Source: an uncultured Christensenella sp.
Lineage (GTDB): Bacteria; Bacillota; Clostridia; Christensenellales; Pumilibacteraceae
Length of the DNA stretch: 37,550 bases
Direction: 5' to 3'
Assembly (NCBI GenBank): GCA_910577945.1
Contig: CAJTNI010000017.1
Span: 1 to 37,550 of the forward strand
In this document: piece after piece, positions 23,614 through 31,367 of the stretch
Layout of the letters: the number at the start of each line of letters is the position of its first letter
How positions within the stretch are numbered: position 1 is the stretch's first letter
The notes under the pieces: generated by a model
What the model saw: only the letters and a program-made list of their open reading frames with translations
Database searches by the model: none
What the model was told of the DNA's origin: nothing
Program-made: the position numbers and the translations under genes

Positions 23614-23642
23614 TTGCAAATCGCAAAAAAGTTTGATATAAT
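23614..23642 (+). promoter_or_regulatory. Sigma-A promoter of tRNA-Met
   Basis: TTGCAA (23614-23619), 17 bases, and TATAAT (23637-23642), about 14 bases before the tRNA. Confidence 0.75.
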
Positions 23643-23656
23643 GTGAATTACGTTAA

Positions 23657-23733
23657 GGCGGCATAGCTCAGCTGGCTAGAGTACTCGGTTCATACCCGAT
23701 TGGTCGTTGGTTCGAGTCCAACTGCCGCTACCA
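23657..23733 (+). tRNA. tRNA-Met (anticodon CAT, elongator type)
   Basis: A 77-base cloverleaf with encoded CCA. The acceptor GGCGGCA pairs with TGCCGCT (a G-T at the end pair), the anticodon loop is TTCATAC with CAT at 23691-23693, and the T arm is GTTGG-TTCGAGT-CCAAC. The G1 end and T-arm sequence fit the elongator, not the initiator (which starts C1-A72), nor tRNA-Ile2. The outer pair of the anticodon stem is a C-T mismatch. Confidence 0.93.
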
Positions 23734-23741
23734 CGAACAAG

Positions 23742-23763
23742 ACACCCATTGGGGTGTTTTTTT
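23742..23763 (+). terminator. Terminator of the tRNA gene
   Basis: ACACCC pairs with GGGTGT and is followed by six to seven T residues. The T run is also the start of the first tandem repeat. Confidence 0.85.
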
Positions 23764-24251
23764 CGTGGTAGCGGCAATTGATTGACGAGAACGGTATGCC
23801 GTGAGGATATAGATTAAAGACGGCGTGAAATAAAACGGTAAACGCAAACAAACGTGAAGGTCGTTCGGCATGCGGTTCGCTAGGCGCTCGGGCGCAGCCC
23901 GAAGCCCGTGCCGCAATTCGCGGCACAATCCAACTGCCGTCGCAGGCGCGTATTGCGCTGTTTTTTCGTGGTAGCGGCAATTGATTGACGAGAACGGTAT
24001 GCCGTGAGGATATAGATTAAAGACGGCGTGGAATAAAACGGTGAACGCAAACAAACGTGAAGGTCGTTCGGCATGCGGTTCGCTAGGCGCTCGGGCGCAG
24101 CCCGAAGTCCGTGCCGCAATTCGCGGCACAATCCGACTGCCGTCGCAATGGCGCGTATTACGCTGTTTTTTCGTGGTAGCGGCAGTTGATTGGCGAGAGT
24201 AGCGTGCCGTGAGGATATAGATTAAAGACGGCGTGAAATAAAACGGCGAAT
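23757..24251 (+). repeat. Three tandem ~204-bp repeats next to tRNA-Met, the last truncated
   Basis: Units begin with a T run and TCGTGGTAGCGGCA at 23757, 23961 and 24166 (periods about 204). Units 1 and 2 are nearly identical; unit 3 stops matching at about 24251. Each begins with the reverse complement of the tRNA 3' end (CAATTGCCGCTACCACGA versus CAACTGCCGCTACCACGA). Units 1 and 2 end with a T-arm/acceptor-like remnant (CCAACTGCCG or CCGACTGCCG), then a weak stem with a T run. Inside are hairpins TCGGGC-GCA-GCCCGA and GTGCCGC-AATTC-GCGGCAC. No coding function is credible. The rest of the gap to 24343 holds only a terminator. Confidence 0.85.
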
Positions 24252-24280
24252 ATGGCTTAACGGGCGGTAGGCGAATTTTG

Positions 24281-24329
24281 CAAAAAGAAATCGGCAAGCG
24301 GTTTTACGGCTTTGCCGATTTCGTTTTTT
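24281..24329. terminator. Bidirectional terminator downstream of the minus-strand membrane pair
   Basis: A perfect 11-bp stem (GAAATCGGCAA at 24287-24297 with TTGCCGATTTC at 24312-24322) is flanked by T runs on both strands. Confidence 0.8.
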
Positions 24330-24343
24330 CAGCCGATATCGTA

Positions 24344-24877
24344 TCAATAGTATGAACGGCGGCTTTGTATTCGTCTTACCCAATGCTTGATTGTGATAAA
24401 GATTATGAACGCCGCCATAAGACAACCGACTATGCCCAGCCCGATGCCCGAGTCGAATATCGCGTAATTGATTATTGTCAGCACAATCGCCGCGCCGAGC
24501 GACGAGCCGAGCGCAGTCCAAAACATAGAGCGAGATTCGAGCTTGGACGTTTCTCTGGTCTTGTTATTGCCTACCCATTCGGTTTCTCGTACCTCGTATT
24601 CCTCCTCGTCGAAAGCACATTCCGCCCAAGTGAGCACCGTCATTAAAAACAAGCTAATCGCTTGCCCGAGCACCCAATTCCAATCCAACTCGACTTTGCC
24701 GAGCTTTTCCTTGACGGGCATTGCAAACGACGTGACGATTAGCGATACGCTCGCCGCAAATACGAAAATCGTATTTAACAGCGGGTGCTTGCAACAGATT
24801 TTCAGCAGTATAAAGACAGCCAATATGCCGATGCCGCCGATTAGAAAAACAGCCATTAAAATTTCCGACAGTTCCAT
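24344..24877 (-). CDS. Hypothetical membrane protein
   Basis: This 177-residue protein has hydrophobic segments at about 5-25, 34-52, 66-84, 118-138 and 142-162, with a polar, acidic loop (EEEYEVRETEWVGNNKTRE) between the third and fourth. No family is recognised. It starts 16 bases after the next upstream gene and shares its promoter and operator, so the two probably work together under the small XRE regulator at 25700. Confidence 0.75.
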   Translation of the reverse strand: MELSEILMAVFLIGGIGILAVFILLKICCKHPLLNTIFVFAASVSLIVTSFAMPVKEKLGKVELDWNWVLGQAISLFLMTVLTWAECAFDEEEYEVRETEWVGNNKTRETSKLESRSMFWTALGSSLGAAIVLTIINYAIFDSGIGLGIVGCLMAAFIIFITIKHWVRRIQSRRSYY

Positions 24878-24893
24878 AATTTACCGCCCTTTA

Positions 24894-25559
24894 TCAATAG
24901 TTTTTGTCGCGCAACGCTTTTTTGTATTGCGCTTTGTAGAACCTGTAACGCAAGTAAAAGAACAGCGACGCAACGATACCGCCGACGACAAACAGCGCGC
25001 CGACGAGTATCAATATGTCGGTAGTCATATATTCGGAGCATACGGCGAGCCCGATGCCGCCCGCCACGGCTGCCAGACTGCAAAACGATAACAATCTGCT
25101 TTTTGACGCGAACTTTTTGAGCATTCCGCGGTGGTAGTCGCGCCATTGCGCCTCGGTAATCATAGTTTCTTTGCGCCCGAGCATTTCGTTCAGTTTCAAA
25201 ATAATTATCGAATAATTCACGCATGCAGCCGACGCGGTGTGTTCGAGCTTATTAACCGTCAAATCGGATTTTACGCACAAAACGCCGTTGTACTTTTGCG
25301 CGTCGAAAAAGTCGTATTTTTCGACGAATGCGTTTACGAACGCTTCATAATCGGCATACTTAGCTCCGTAAGCGTTGTACACGTCGGTCAAATCGAAAAA
25401 TTCGAGCACCGATTGCCCGCGGTTAAATATCACATGAGTGGGTATGTATGTTTTTCCGTCGTCCGAATACGGGAAATAACAACACACCTCGTCCTTGGCG
25501 CGCTTGGTTTCGGCGCCCGTCAGCTTGGCAAGATAAATTATAAACTTCTTATCTTTCAT
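24894..25559 (-). CDS. Hypothetical protein with a soluble N-terminal domain and two membrane segments
   Basis: In this 221-residue protein, residues 1-135 form a polar domain (CCYFPYSDDGKTYIPTHVIF, FFDLTDVYNAYGAKYADYEAF) and the last 70 hold two hydrophobic segments (about 155-172 and 178-200) and a basic tail. The family is not recognised. AAGGAG precedes the ATG. It is the first gene of a two-gene unit divergent from an XRE regulator, with the promoter overlapping a 26-bp palindrome. Confidence 0.75.
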   Translation of the reverse strand: MKDKKFIIYLAKLTGAETKRAKDEVCCYFPYSDDGKTYIPTHVIFNRGQSVLEFFDLTDVYNAYGAKYADYEAFVNAFVEKYDFFDAQKYNGVLCVKSDLTVNKLEHTASAACVNYSIIILKLNEMLGRKETMITEAQWRDYHRGMLKKFASKSRLLSFCSLAAVAGGIGLAVCSEYMTTDILILVGALFVVGGIVASLFFYLRYRFYKAQYKKALRDKNY

Positions 25560-25612
25560 GACTTCTCCTTATGATAATTTTATATTCGACCGCAGGCTCA
25601 TATCGGTTTCGC

Positions 25613-25638
25613 CTTAGTAGGTCAAATGACCTACTAAG
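25613..25638. promoter_or_regulatory. 26-bp perfect palindrome operator with two further TAGGTCAA-type boxes
   Basis: CTTAGTAGGTCA (25613-25624), AA, and TGACCTACTAAG (25627-25638) are perfect inverted arms. The core box recurs as TTTGACCTA at 25651-25659 and 25670-25678, and a second small palindrome TTGAC-CTAT-GTCAA lies at 25652-25665. The start of the minus-strand transcript falls inside the palindrome. Confidence 0.8.
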
Positions 25639-25665
25639 CATAACAGGTTTTTTGACCTATGTCAA
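25637..25665 (-). promoter_or_regulatory. Operator-overlapped sigma-A promoter of the membrane gene pair
   Basis: On the minus strand TTGACA (25665-25660), 17 bases, and TATGCT (25642-25637). The -10 overlaps the palindrome by two bases and the spacer covers another box, so a bound repressor would block it. Confidence 0.75.
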
Positions 25666-25699
25666 GCCATTTGACCTAAAAATCGTTTAAAATTCAGGT

Positions 25700-25918
25700 A
25701 TGCCGTATATAGAGATATTAAAGCAAATAATGGCGGAGCGCGGATTGAGTCAGCAGGGGTTGGCGGACATTTTGGGCGTCAATCAAACAACTGTCAGTCA
25801 GTGGCTTTTGGGCAACAAAAAGCCGGGGTATGACAGTATAGCGAGCATATGCGACAAATTCGACGTGACTCCCAACGAGCTGTTCGGTATAAGCGACGAG
25901 CTTGCGGGCATGATTTGA
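25700..25918 (+). CDS. Small XRE-family transcription regulator
   Basis: This 72-residue protein is almost entirely a Cro/CI-type helix-turn-helix domain: LKQIMAERGLSQQGLADILG, then VNQTTVSQWLLGNKKP as the recognition helix region. No sensor domain is present. It faces the membrane gene pair across the TAGGTCAA boxes and is the likely repressor of both directions (inference). The ATG has no properly spaced ribosome site. A TAAAAT ends six bases before it, which would give a leaderless mRNA, though no -35 is seen. Confidence 0.88.
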   Translation: MPYIEILKQIMAERGLSQQGLADILGVNQTTVSQWLLGNKKPGYDSIASICDKFDVTPNELFGISDELAGMI

Positions 25919-25995
25919 TTTCGGCGTTCCGAGGCGACGCCGCACGTCGAGGTCGGGGCGGCGCGTAAACGTTTGCGCGTATTTTTTCAAATCGC

Positions 25996-26024
25996 TTTAC
26001 ACGCGTTTTTCGTTATGGTATAAT
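25996..26024 (+). promoter_or_regulatory. Extended -10 sigma-A promoter of the DtxR-family gene
   Basis: TTTACA (25996-26001), 17 bases, and TATAAT (26019-26024), with TG one base before the -10. A second TATAAT lies at 26034-26039. Confidence 0.7.
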
Positions 26025-26056
26025 GCGGTTGACTATAATGCGATTGCGGAGGGATT

Positions 26057-26422
26057 ATGAGAGACCGCGAATCCGAGGAAATGTATCTCGAAACAATATT
26101 GGTGCTCAGGGGCGTGCGTCCAGCCGTGCGTTCCATAGATATCGCCGAGCGGCTGGGCTACGCCAAGTCGAGCGTGTCGCGCGGCGTCAATCTTTTGCAG
26201 GACCGCGGCTATATCAAAATAGGCGACGACGGGTTTATCGAGTTTACCGAACGCGGCGAGGAAAAGGCGAGCCGTATTTACATGCGGCATAACGTGTTGA
26301 CCGCGTTGCTTACAAGCATGGGCGCGGCGCGCGAGCTTGCCGAGGAAAACGCGTGTCGGATAGAGCACGTCATCGACGACGAGGTTTTCGAGCTTATCAA
26401 AAAGCACGTGGAAAACAATTAA
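26057..26422 (+). CDS. DtxR/MntR-family metal-dependent repressor
   Basis: This 121-residue protein has a winged helix at 10-70 (IDIAERLGYAKSSVSRGVNLLQDRGYI). The dimerisation part carries the metal ligands: M9 and E12 in EEMYLETI, H78 in YMRHNVL, and C100, E103, H104 in ACRIEHV. The Met-Cys-Glu-His set is like DtxR (iron-responsive) rather than MntR, which has Asp at the first site. The length, without an SH3 domain, is like MntR. It should repress metal-uptake genes when metal is bound; targets are not visible. GGAGGG precedes the ATG. It faces a Cys-rich metal-binding protein. Confidence 0.88.
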   Translation: MRDRESEEMYLETILVLRGVRPAVRSIDIAERLGYAKSSVSRGVNLLQDRGYIKIGDDGFIEFTERGEEKASRIYMRHNVLTALLTSMGAARELAEENACRIEHVIDDEVFELIKKHVENN

Positions 26423-26575
26423 CGTTCGATGTCGCGCGTCGGCGATTTAGACTATGTGTGCGATATCCTGTGCTGCGCATAAACCGAGGCTACCTGCGAC
26501 CGCCGCTCGGTAGCGTGCGTGCAATATCGTCGGTTCGTACAATTATTGTTATCCTTTATAATAATAACGCAAGCA

Positions 26576-26612
26576 AAAACGCCCGCGGAACATTTCGTTC
26601 CGCGGGCGTTTT
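26576..26612. terminator. Bidirectional terminator between the DtxR-family and Cys-rich protein genes
   Basis: A perfect 16-bp stem (AAAACGCCCGCGGAAC with its complement, five-base loop) starts with A and ends with T runs, so it serves both convergent genes. The 314-base gap 26423-26736 holds nothing else I can name apart from an isolated TATAAT at 26557-26562. Confidence 0.85.
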
Positions 26613-26736
26613 GCGCACGCCGCGCATTGAGAGAAAATCGAGCTTGTGCAGTTTGTCGCGCGCCCGCGCGCCGCATAGGAAGCGCGCGAAACGCGCGGCG
26701 GTTATCGCCAAAGACGGTAGAGCGTAAGCGCGGGGC

Positions 26737-26979
26737 TTAGCACTCGGTGTAGCGGTCGCCGCCTCTGCCGCAGCCGCAGCCGACGCCGCCGCTCATGTTG
26801 CAGCGGCATTCGCAACGGCAGCACGCCTTGCGCTGGGCGCACTCGCAGCTCGGCTTCTGCATGCAAGGGCGCTCGTTGCAGCAGCAGTCGTGGCGGCAGT
26901 TGTTGCGGTTGTCGCAGCATTCGCATTCGACGCGGCGAGTGTTGTTGCAGCAGTGGCAGCAGTGATTGAAAAAGAACAT
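26737..26979 (-). CDS. Cysteine-rich metallothionein-like protein
   Basis: This 80-residue protein has 22 cysteines, many as CC or CxC pairs (HCCHCC, ECECC, DCCC, CECAQRKACC, RCECRC, GCGC), plus several His and Asn. It has no membrane segment apart from MFFF at the start. The pattern suggests a metal-binding or spore-coat-type protein; it is not a close match to a metallothionein family I know. GGGAGGTG gives a strong ribosome site. It converges on the DtxR-family regulator, which fits a metal-related role (inference). Confidence 0.75.
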   Translation of the reverse strand: MFFFNHCCHCCNNTRRVECECCDNRNNCRHDCCCNERPCMQKPSCECAQRKACCRCECRCNMSGGVGCGCGRGGDRYTEC

Positions 26980-27245
26980 AAAACACCTCCCGAGTTTTTA
27001 TGTACGCAATAGTAGGAGATGTCGTTTACGGCTGCCGCCGCACGGCGGGCTCGGGCTTATACTCCATTGTATTCGCGTTGCCTCGAAAGTGTTACAGGCT
27101 TTCGGGCGTGTTGTTTGCGCGCCCGAAATCGCGTTTGCGGCGCGCAAAGCTCGGCAATGTGCATAACCGTGCTTCACGCTATCGTCGTCGATATGAAATC
27201 GTGGCGAAAAATATGAAAAAAGTTTACAAAATTCGCAAATATGTC

Positions 27246-27273
27246 TTGACAGACGGGGGGGGGATGCTATAAT
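27246..27273 (+). promoter_or_regulatory. Promoter with a G9 tract in the spacer (candidate phase-variable)
   Basis: TTGACA (27246-27251) and TATAAT (27268-27273) are both perfect, separated by 16 bases that contain nine consecutive G residues (27255-27263). Gain of one G would give the optimal 17. It is the promoter of the 1335-aa envelope protein, with a leader of about 80 bases. The 379-base gap 26980-27358 holds no other feature I can support. Confidence 0.8.
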
Positions 27274-27358
27274 TATTTTATAAATATTTGCATTGTCTTA
27301 CGGCGTTCTTATTGTGCATAAGTGCAAATTATAGATATGGAAATATGGAGGACAATTT

Positions 27359-30300
27359 ATGATGAGTAAGGGGTTGTTTTTGCGTAGATGCAAATTTATT
27401 TGCATACTCGGGGTTGCTTTATTGTGCTGTTTTGCAGGCGTGATAATGGCGACGTTCCGAGACCGAGTACGCGGCAACGCCGAGGGCGAGCATTCTTACT
27501 CCGACCACGGCACGGCGATTACGGGCGCGGTTACGCTTGGCGACGGCAACTATTATCTGGATGGGGACGTCACGGGTAATATTATCGTCAACGGCACGGT
27601 CAATCTTTGTCTTAACGGTCACACGCTGAGCGCGAGCTCGGGCTCGGTCATTACGGTCGAGTCGGGCACGCTCAATCTTTACGATTGCAGCGGGACGAAC
27701 GCGGGCAAGATTACGGGCGGCGACGGAGAGAACGGCGGCGGCATATTGGTGAGCGGGAACGTTCTCAATATGTACGGCGGCACGATAACGGGTAATTCGG
27801 TGAGCGGCGACGGCGGCGGAATAAACGTGTCCGCGGACGGTCGATTTGCCATGTATGGCGGCGTTATATCGGACAACGTGGCGCGCGGCAACGGCGGCGG
27901 CGTGTACATATGTCATTACAACGGTAGCCGTGCGACGTTCGATATGCGCGGCGGCAAAATTGCGGGGAACATGTCGGAAATAGGCGGAGGCGGCGTGCAT
28001 ATGAACGACGCGGACGATTCTATTTTCGTAAGCGGCGGCGAGATAACGGGCAACCGCGGCGTGTACGGCGGGGTGTACGTTACGGGCGGAATTACGTCCG
28101 TCGGCTTGCAGGGCGCGGTCAAGATAACGAACAACTCGACGGTTGCGGGCAACGCCAGCAATCTGTACTTGACGAACGGCGCGGCGACGGTAAGCGGTCC
28201 GCTGTCCGACGGCTCGTACGTGGGAATTTCGCTCGGCGTGAGCCACACGGGCGTGTTCGTCACGGGGTACGCGACGCATAACGGCGGCAAAGACCCGAGC
28301 TTGTTTTTCGGCTCGGACGCCAATCCCGATTTGGTTTGCGGCGACAACGGCTCGGGCGGCTTGACGTTCGGCACGCTGGAAGAAATTCGGCTTGCCGTAG
28401 CGGATATTATCTGGCAGAGCGGCTCAACCGACCTGATTAACGGGCCCGTATACGAATACACGGGCGGCGGCGACCCCATTTATTCGGCGGCGCAAATCAA
28501 TCCCGCGCCGTCGGGCTATACCGAAACGAGAATGCCCGCGGCAAACTCGCTCGTTTACCACACGGGCTCGACGATTACGCTCGGGCTGTACATCGCGGGC
28601 AGCCCGCACTATGTGGTCAACTACGACGTCGAGGGATACGACGACAACGTTCAAACCGATTGCGGCAAGTACGCGTCGGCGGTGGAGCTCACGGCAAACA
28701 AGGGGTACGTATTCGCGCTGAGCGGCAATGCGGAAAACGCCAATTACGGCGTGACCGTGACTATTTCCGAGGATAAAAAGAGCGCGACGATAGTCAAGAC
28801 CTGGTACATAATCGACGAGGGTACGGCGACGGGCGCGAACGCGTTTTTGACCGAGCGCGGCGGCACGTACGCGATAGCAGATTTCGCGTTCGGCGTGAGC
28901 GAGGAGAATTTTCCAGTAACAATGCCGCGGCTGCGTTACGGCGACGACAATGCAGATTGGGCGGAAAACGACTTGCTGTCGTTTACGCTGTCGTCCACTG
29001 ACGCGAGCGGCGCTACGGTTTTAGGCGGCACCATGTTCCGTCGCGCCGAGTTCGACGAGTATCTTAACTACTCCATGCCCGCGGGCGTGTACAGACTGCG
29101 CATCTCCGTAGGCGAGGTAAGCGTGGCGGCGGGCGTTACGCCGTGGTGGAGCGATGAGCAGGTGGCGAGCGCCATGACGTGCCCGCAGCTTGTAATGACT
29201 TACAGCTTTACCGTTTCGGCGGCGAGCGTACGGCTTAACATGGATAAAATCGACGCCGATGCGGGCTATCTCGATTACGCTTGGGAAATATACGACGACA
29301 GAGATAAAAACAGCTTTTTCGATATGTTCGAAAACAAGCTGAAAGCCGCCGCGCCCACTTTTGCGGAGGTCGAGCGCAAGGGGTATTGGCGCGGCGCGAA
29401 TTGGAACGCGCACTACTACGACGGCACGTATTACGTAAAGTACAATTTCGCGCGTATGTACGACAACAAATACTACGCGCCTAACGATATACAGTCGTAT
29501 ATACGCGGCGGAACGAGCGGCACGTACAAGGTGTTTTTTCAAATTTCCGCGCCAAATCACGCGGATTTGGCGGTCGGCGCGAACAGGTACGAATATTTCT
29601 TTACCGTAACGGTATTCGAGAAAATATCCGCGCCGTCGATAACTGCGCCCGTGTATACTGGCGCAAAGGCGTTGCCCGAGATAGCGAGCGATTCGCGGTA
29701 TTCGGTGGAATGGGAGGCGGACGACGATTATATTTCGGGCGGCACGCATTACGTGCTGCTCACGCTAGGCGACAGCGTGCATTATCGGTGGGCGGACGAG
29801 GCGTCGACGACGGGCGAAAACAAGCGGACGCTGCGCGTGCCGTTTGTGACGGCGGCGGCGGATAACGAATGGCTGCAAGCCCCGTACGTCGTCGGCTGGG
29901 AGTTCGGCGCATACGACGCCGAGGTCAACCGCATAAATTCGGTCGTCAAGTACGGCAACGACAAGCCGAAATATTACACCGTCGCCACGGACGCGGCGTG
30001 CGCTCAGCCCGTAGCAGGCTTGGAGCGGTTTGCGGCGAGCGACGAGACGGCGGTCGGCATATTCAAGACGCTTACGGCGGGCACTTATTACATAAAGGGC
30101 GTGTGCGAGAGCACCGCCGACTACAAGGCGTTGGAATCGACGCCCGTGCCCTTTCGCGTGACTAAGACGGTCAACTATTGGGAGGACGCGCCCGCGATAG
30201 TCGGTTGGGCGGACGGCAAGTACGACGCGACGATAAATACGATTACGGCGCGCCCGCGTTGCGGCGCGGAGAGCGTGGTTATCTCGGTGGCGGACGTGGA

Positions 30301-31366
30301 CGGCAAGGAATATTACAATTCCGCAACGGGACTCGACGAGCTCGGCAAAGCGCCCGTCGGCGATTATTTTCTGACGGCGACCGTCGCGGAAACGTCGAGT
30401 TACAGCGGCTTGGAAAAGACGGTGGTGTTCCGCATTTTCGAGAACGAGGGCGGCGGCTTGCCGTGGTGGGCGATATTGCTTATCGTGCTCGGCGTGCTGC
30501 TGATAGTTTTTGTCGTGTTTGTCATCCTTTATAAAAAGGGCGCGGTGCAAATCGTTACCGAAAAAATGGTGGTCGCCATTCGCACGCGCGCCGATACCGA
30601 CGCTACGATTGCGGCGGTGCGCGCAGGCAAAATCGCCGCGGAAGCGGAGCGCGCCAAAGTATCCGATGAGGTAGCTGCGGCGGCGCGCGCGGCGGCTATC
30701 GCCGAGGAGGACGCCGCGTCCGATATTGAGGAGGCTTTGCCCGAGGAGGACGATGACGGCGAGGATACGGCGGCGTACGAGCCCGAGGCCGACGACAAGG
30801 AGGTTTCGTCGTCCACGGGTTTTGCGAAGGCGTTTGCGGTAAGCTCGTCCGCGTCGTACACGTACGGAAAGACGGTGCTGTCAAAGCTGATTACCGCGCC
30901 AGACAACGTAAAGGCGCGATACTCGGAGCTTAAAAACTATCTGCTGTCGTTTAAGAAAGCGCGGGCGAACATGAGCAGAGCGCGTGAGAGCTATTATATC
31001 GGCAGAAAATGCTACGCGCGCGTGGCAATGCGCGGCAAAACTCTTTGCATGTATATAGCCGCCGACCCCGCTAAGTACGACGGCACAAAGTACAACGTGG
31101 AAAACGTGTCGGAAGTAAAGATGTACGCCGATACGCCGTGCTTGCTCCGCATTCGCAGCGATCGCGCGCTCAGATACGCCAAAGAGCTTATCGACGAGCT
31201 GGCGACCGATTTGGCGGCGGTGAGAATCGAACGCAAGACCGAGGACTATGCCGAGCTGTTCAAAAATATAGAAAAGCTCGAAAAAAAGAACCTGCTCAGC
31301 TACCGCGGCAGAAAACAGCGCGTAAAGAGCGCGGACGACGCCGATACGAATAAAGGAGAACGGTAA
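27359..31366 (+). CDS. Very large beta-helix envelope protein with a transmembrane anchor and cytosolic domain
   Basis: This protein has 1335 residues. An N-terminal signal or anchor segment (about 12-32) is followed by a right-handed beta-helix region at about 65-290 with GG-rich repeats (NMYGGTITGN, AMYGGVISDN, DMRGGKIAGN, FVSGGEITGN). Several Ig-like or MBG-like beta modules follow to about 1030. A membrane segment (about 1036-1058, WAILLIVLGVLLIVFVVFVI) leads to a cytosolic part: Ala/Glu-rich helix, acidic stretch (EEDDDGED), then a domain at about 1190-1290 (YSELKNYLLSFKKARANMS, RGKTLCMYIAADP) that I have seen as a repeated intracellular domain in Clostridia proteins but cannot name. It is probably surface-exposed, for adhesion or glycan binding. 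GGAGGA precedes the ATG. The next gene begins two bases after the stop. Confidence 0.85.
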   Translation: MMSKGLFLRRCKFICILGVALLCCFAGVIMATFRDRVRGNAEGEHSYSDHGTAITGAVTLGDGNYYLDGDVTGNIIVNGTVNLCLNGHTLSASSGSVITVESGTLNLYDCSGTNAGKITGGDGENGGGILVSGNVLNMYGGTITGNSVSGDGGGINVSADGRFAMYGGVISDNVARGNGGGVYICHYNGSRATFDMRGGKIAGNMSEIGGGGVHMNDADDSIFVSGGEITGNRGVYGGVYVTGGITSVGLQGAVKITNNSTVAGNASNLYLTNGAATVSGPLSDGSYVGISLGVSHTGVFVTGYATHNGGKDPSLFFGSDANPDLVCGDNGSGGLTFGTLEEIRLAVADIIWQSGSTDLINGPVYEYTGGGDPIYSAAQINPAPSGYTETRMPAANSLVYHTGSTITLGLYIAGSPHYVVNYDVEGYDDNVQTDCGKYASAVELTANKGYVFALSGNAENANYGVTVTISEDKKSATIVKTWYIIDEGTATGANAFLTERGGTYAIADFAFGVSEENFPVTMPRLRYGDDNADWAENDLLSFTLSSTDASGATVLGGTMFRRAEFDEYLNYSMPAGVYRLRISVGEVSVAAGVTPWWSDEQVASAMTCPQLVMTYSFTVSAASVRLNMDKIDADAGYLDYAWEIYDDRDKNSFFDMFENKLKAAAPTFAEVERKGYWRGANWNAHYYDGTYYVKYNFARMYDNKYYAPNDIQSYIRGGTSGTYKVFFQISAPNHADLAVGANRYEYFFTVTVFEKISAPSITAPVYTGAKALPEIASDSRYSVEWEADDDYISGGTHYVLLTLGDSVHYRWADEASTTGENKRTLRVPFVTAAADNEWLQAPYVVGWEFGAYDAEVNRINSVVKYGNDKPKYYTVATDAACAQPVAGLERFAASDETAVGIFKTLTAGTYYIKGVCESTADYKALESTPVPFRVTKTVNYWEDAPAIVGWADGKYDATINTITARPRCGAESVVISVADVDGKEYYNSATGLDELGKAPVGDYFLTATVAETSSYSGLEKTVVFRIFENEGGGLPWWAILLIVLGVLLIVFVVFVILYKKGAVQIVTEKMVVAIRTRADTDATIAAVRAGKIAAEAERAKVSDEVAAAARAAAIAEEDAASDIEEALPEEDDDGEDTAAYEPEADDKEVSSSTGFAKAFAVSSSASYTYGKTVLSKLITAPDNVKARYSELKNYLLSFKKARANMSRARESYYIGRKCYARVAMRGKTLCMYIAADPAKYDGTKYNVENVSEVKMYADTPCLLRIRSDRALRYAKELIDELATDLAAVRIERKTEDYAELFKNIEKLEKKNLLSYRGRKQRVKSADDADTNKGER

Positions 31367-31367
31367 A

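Noticed and set aside
23308..23626. Minus-strand ORFs of 107-117 aa between degV and the tRNA
   Set aside because: They cross the degV terminator and the nested inverted repeat, and overlap each other in two frames; no family pattern is seen.
23757..24251. CRISPR array
   Set aside because: The repeat period is about 204 bases and the whole unit is repeated; there are no short repeats with unique spacers and no cas genes.
23690..24297. Minus-strand ORFs across tRNA-Met and the tandem repeats (96, 189 and 83 aa)
   Set aside because: They are antisense to the tRNA (one ends GLEPTT-like, a known false-protein signature from antisense tRNA) and simply follow the 204-bp repeats.
26557..26612. Short non-coding RNA from a TATAAT at 26557 to the terminator
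   Set aside because: No acceptable -35 and only about 45 bases would be made; the terminator is explained by the two convergent genes.
27000..27272. 90-aa plus-strand ORF before the envelope gene
   Set aside because: It runs through the promoter and its G9 tract, has no ribosome site and no protein-like pattern.
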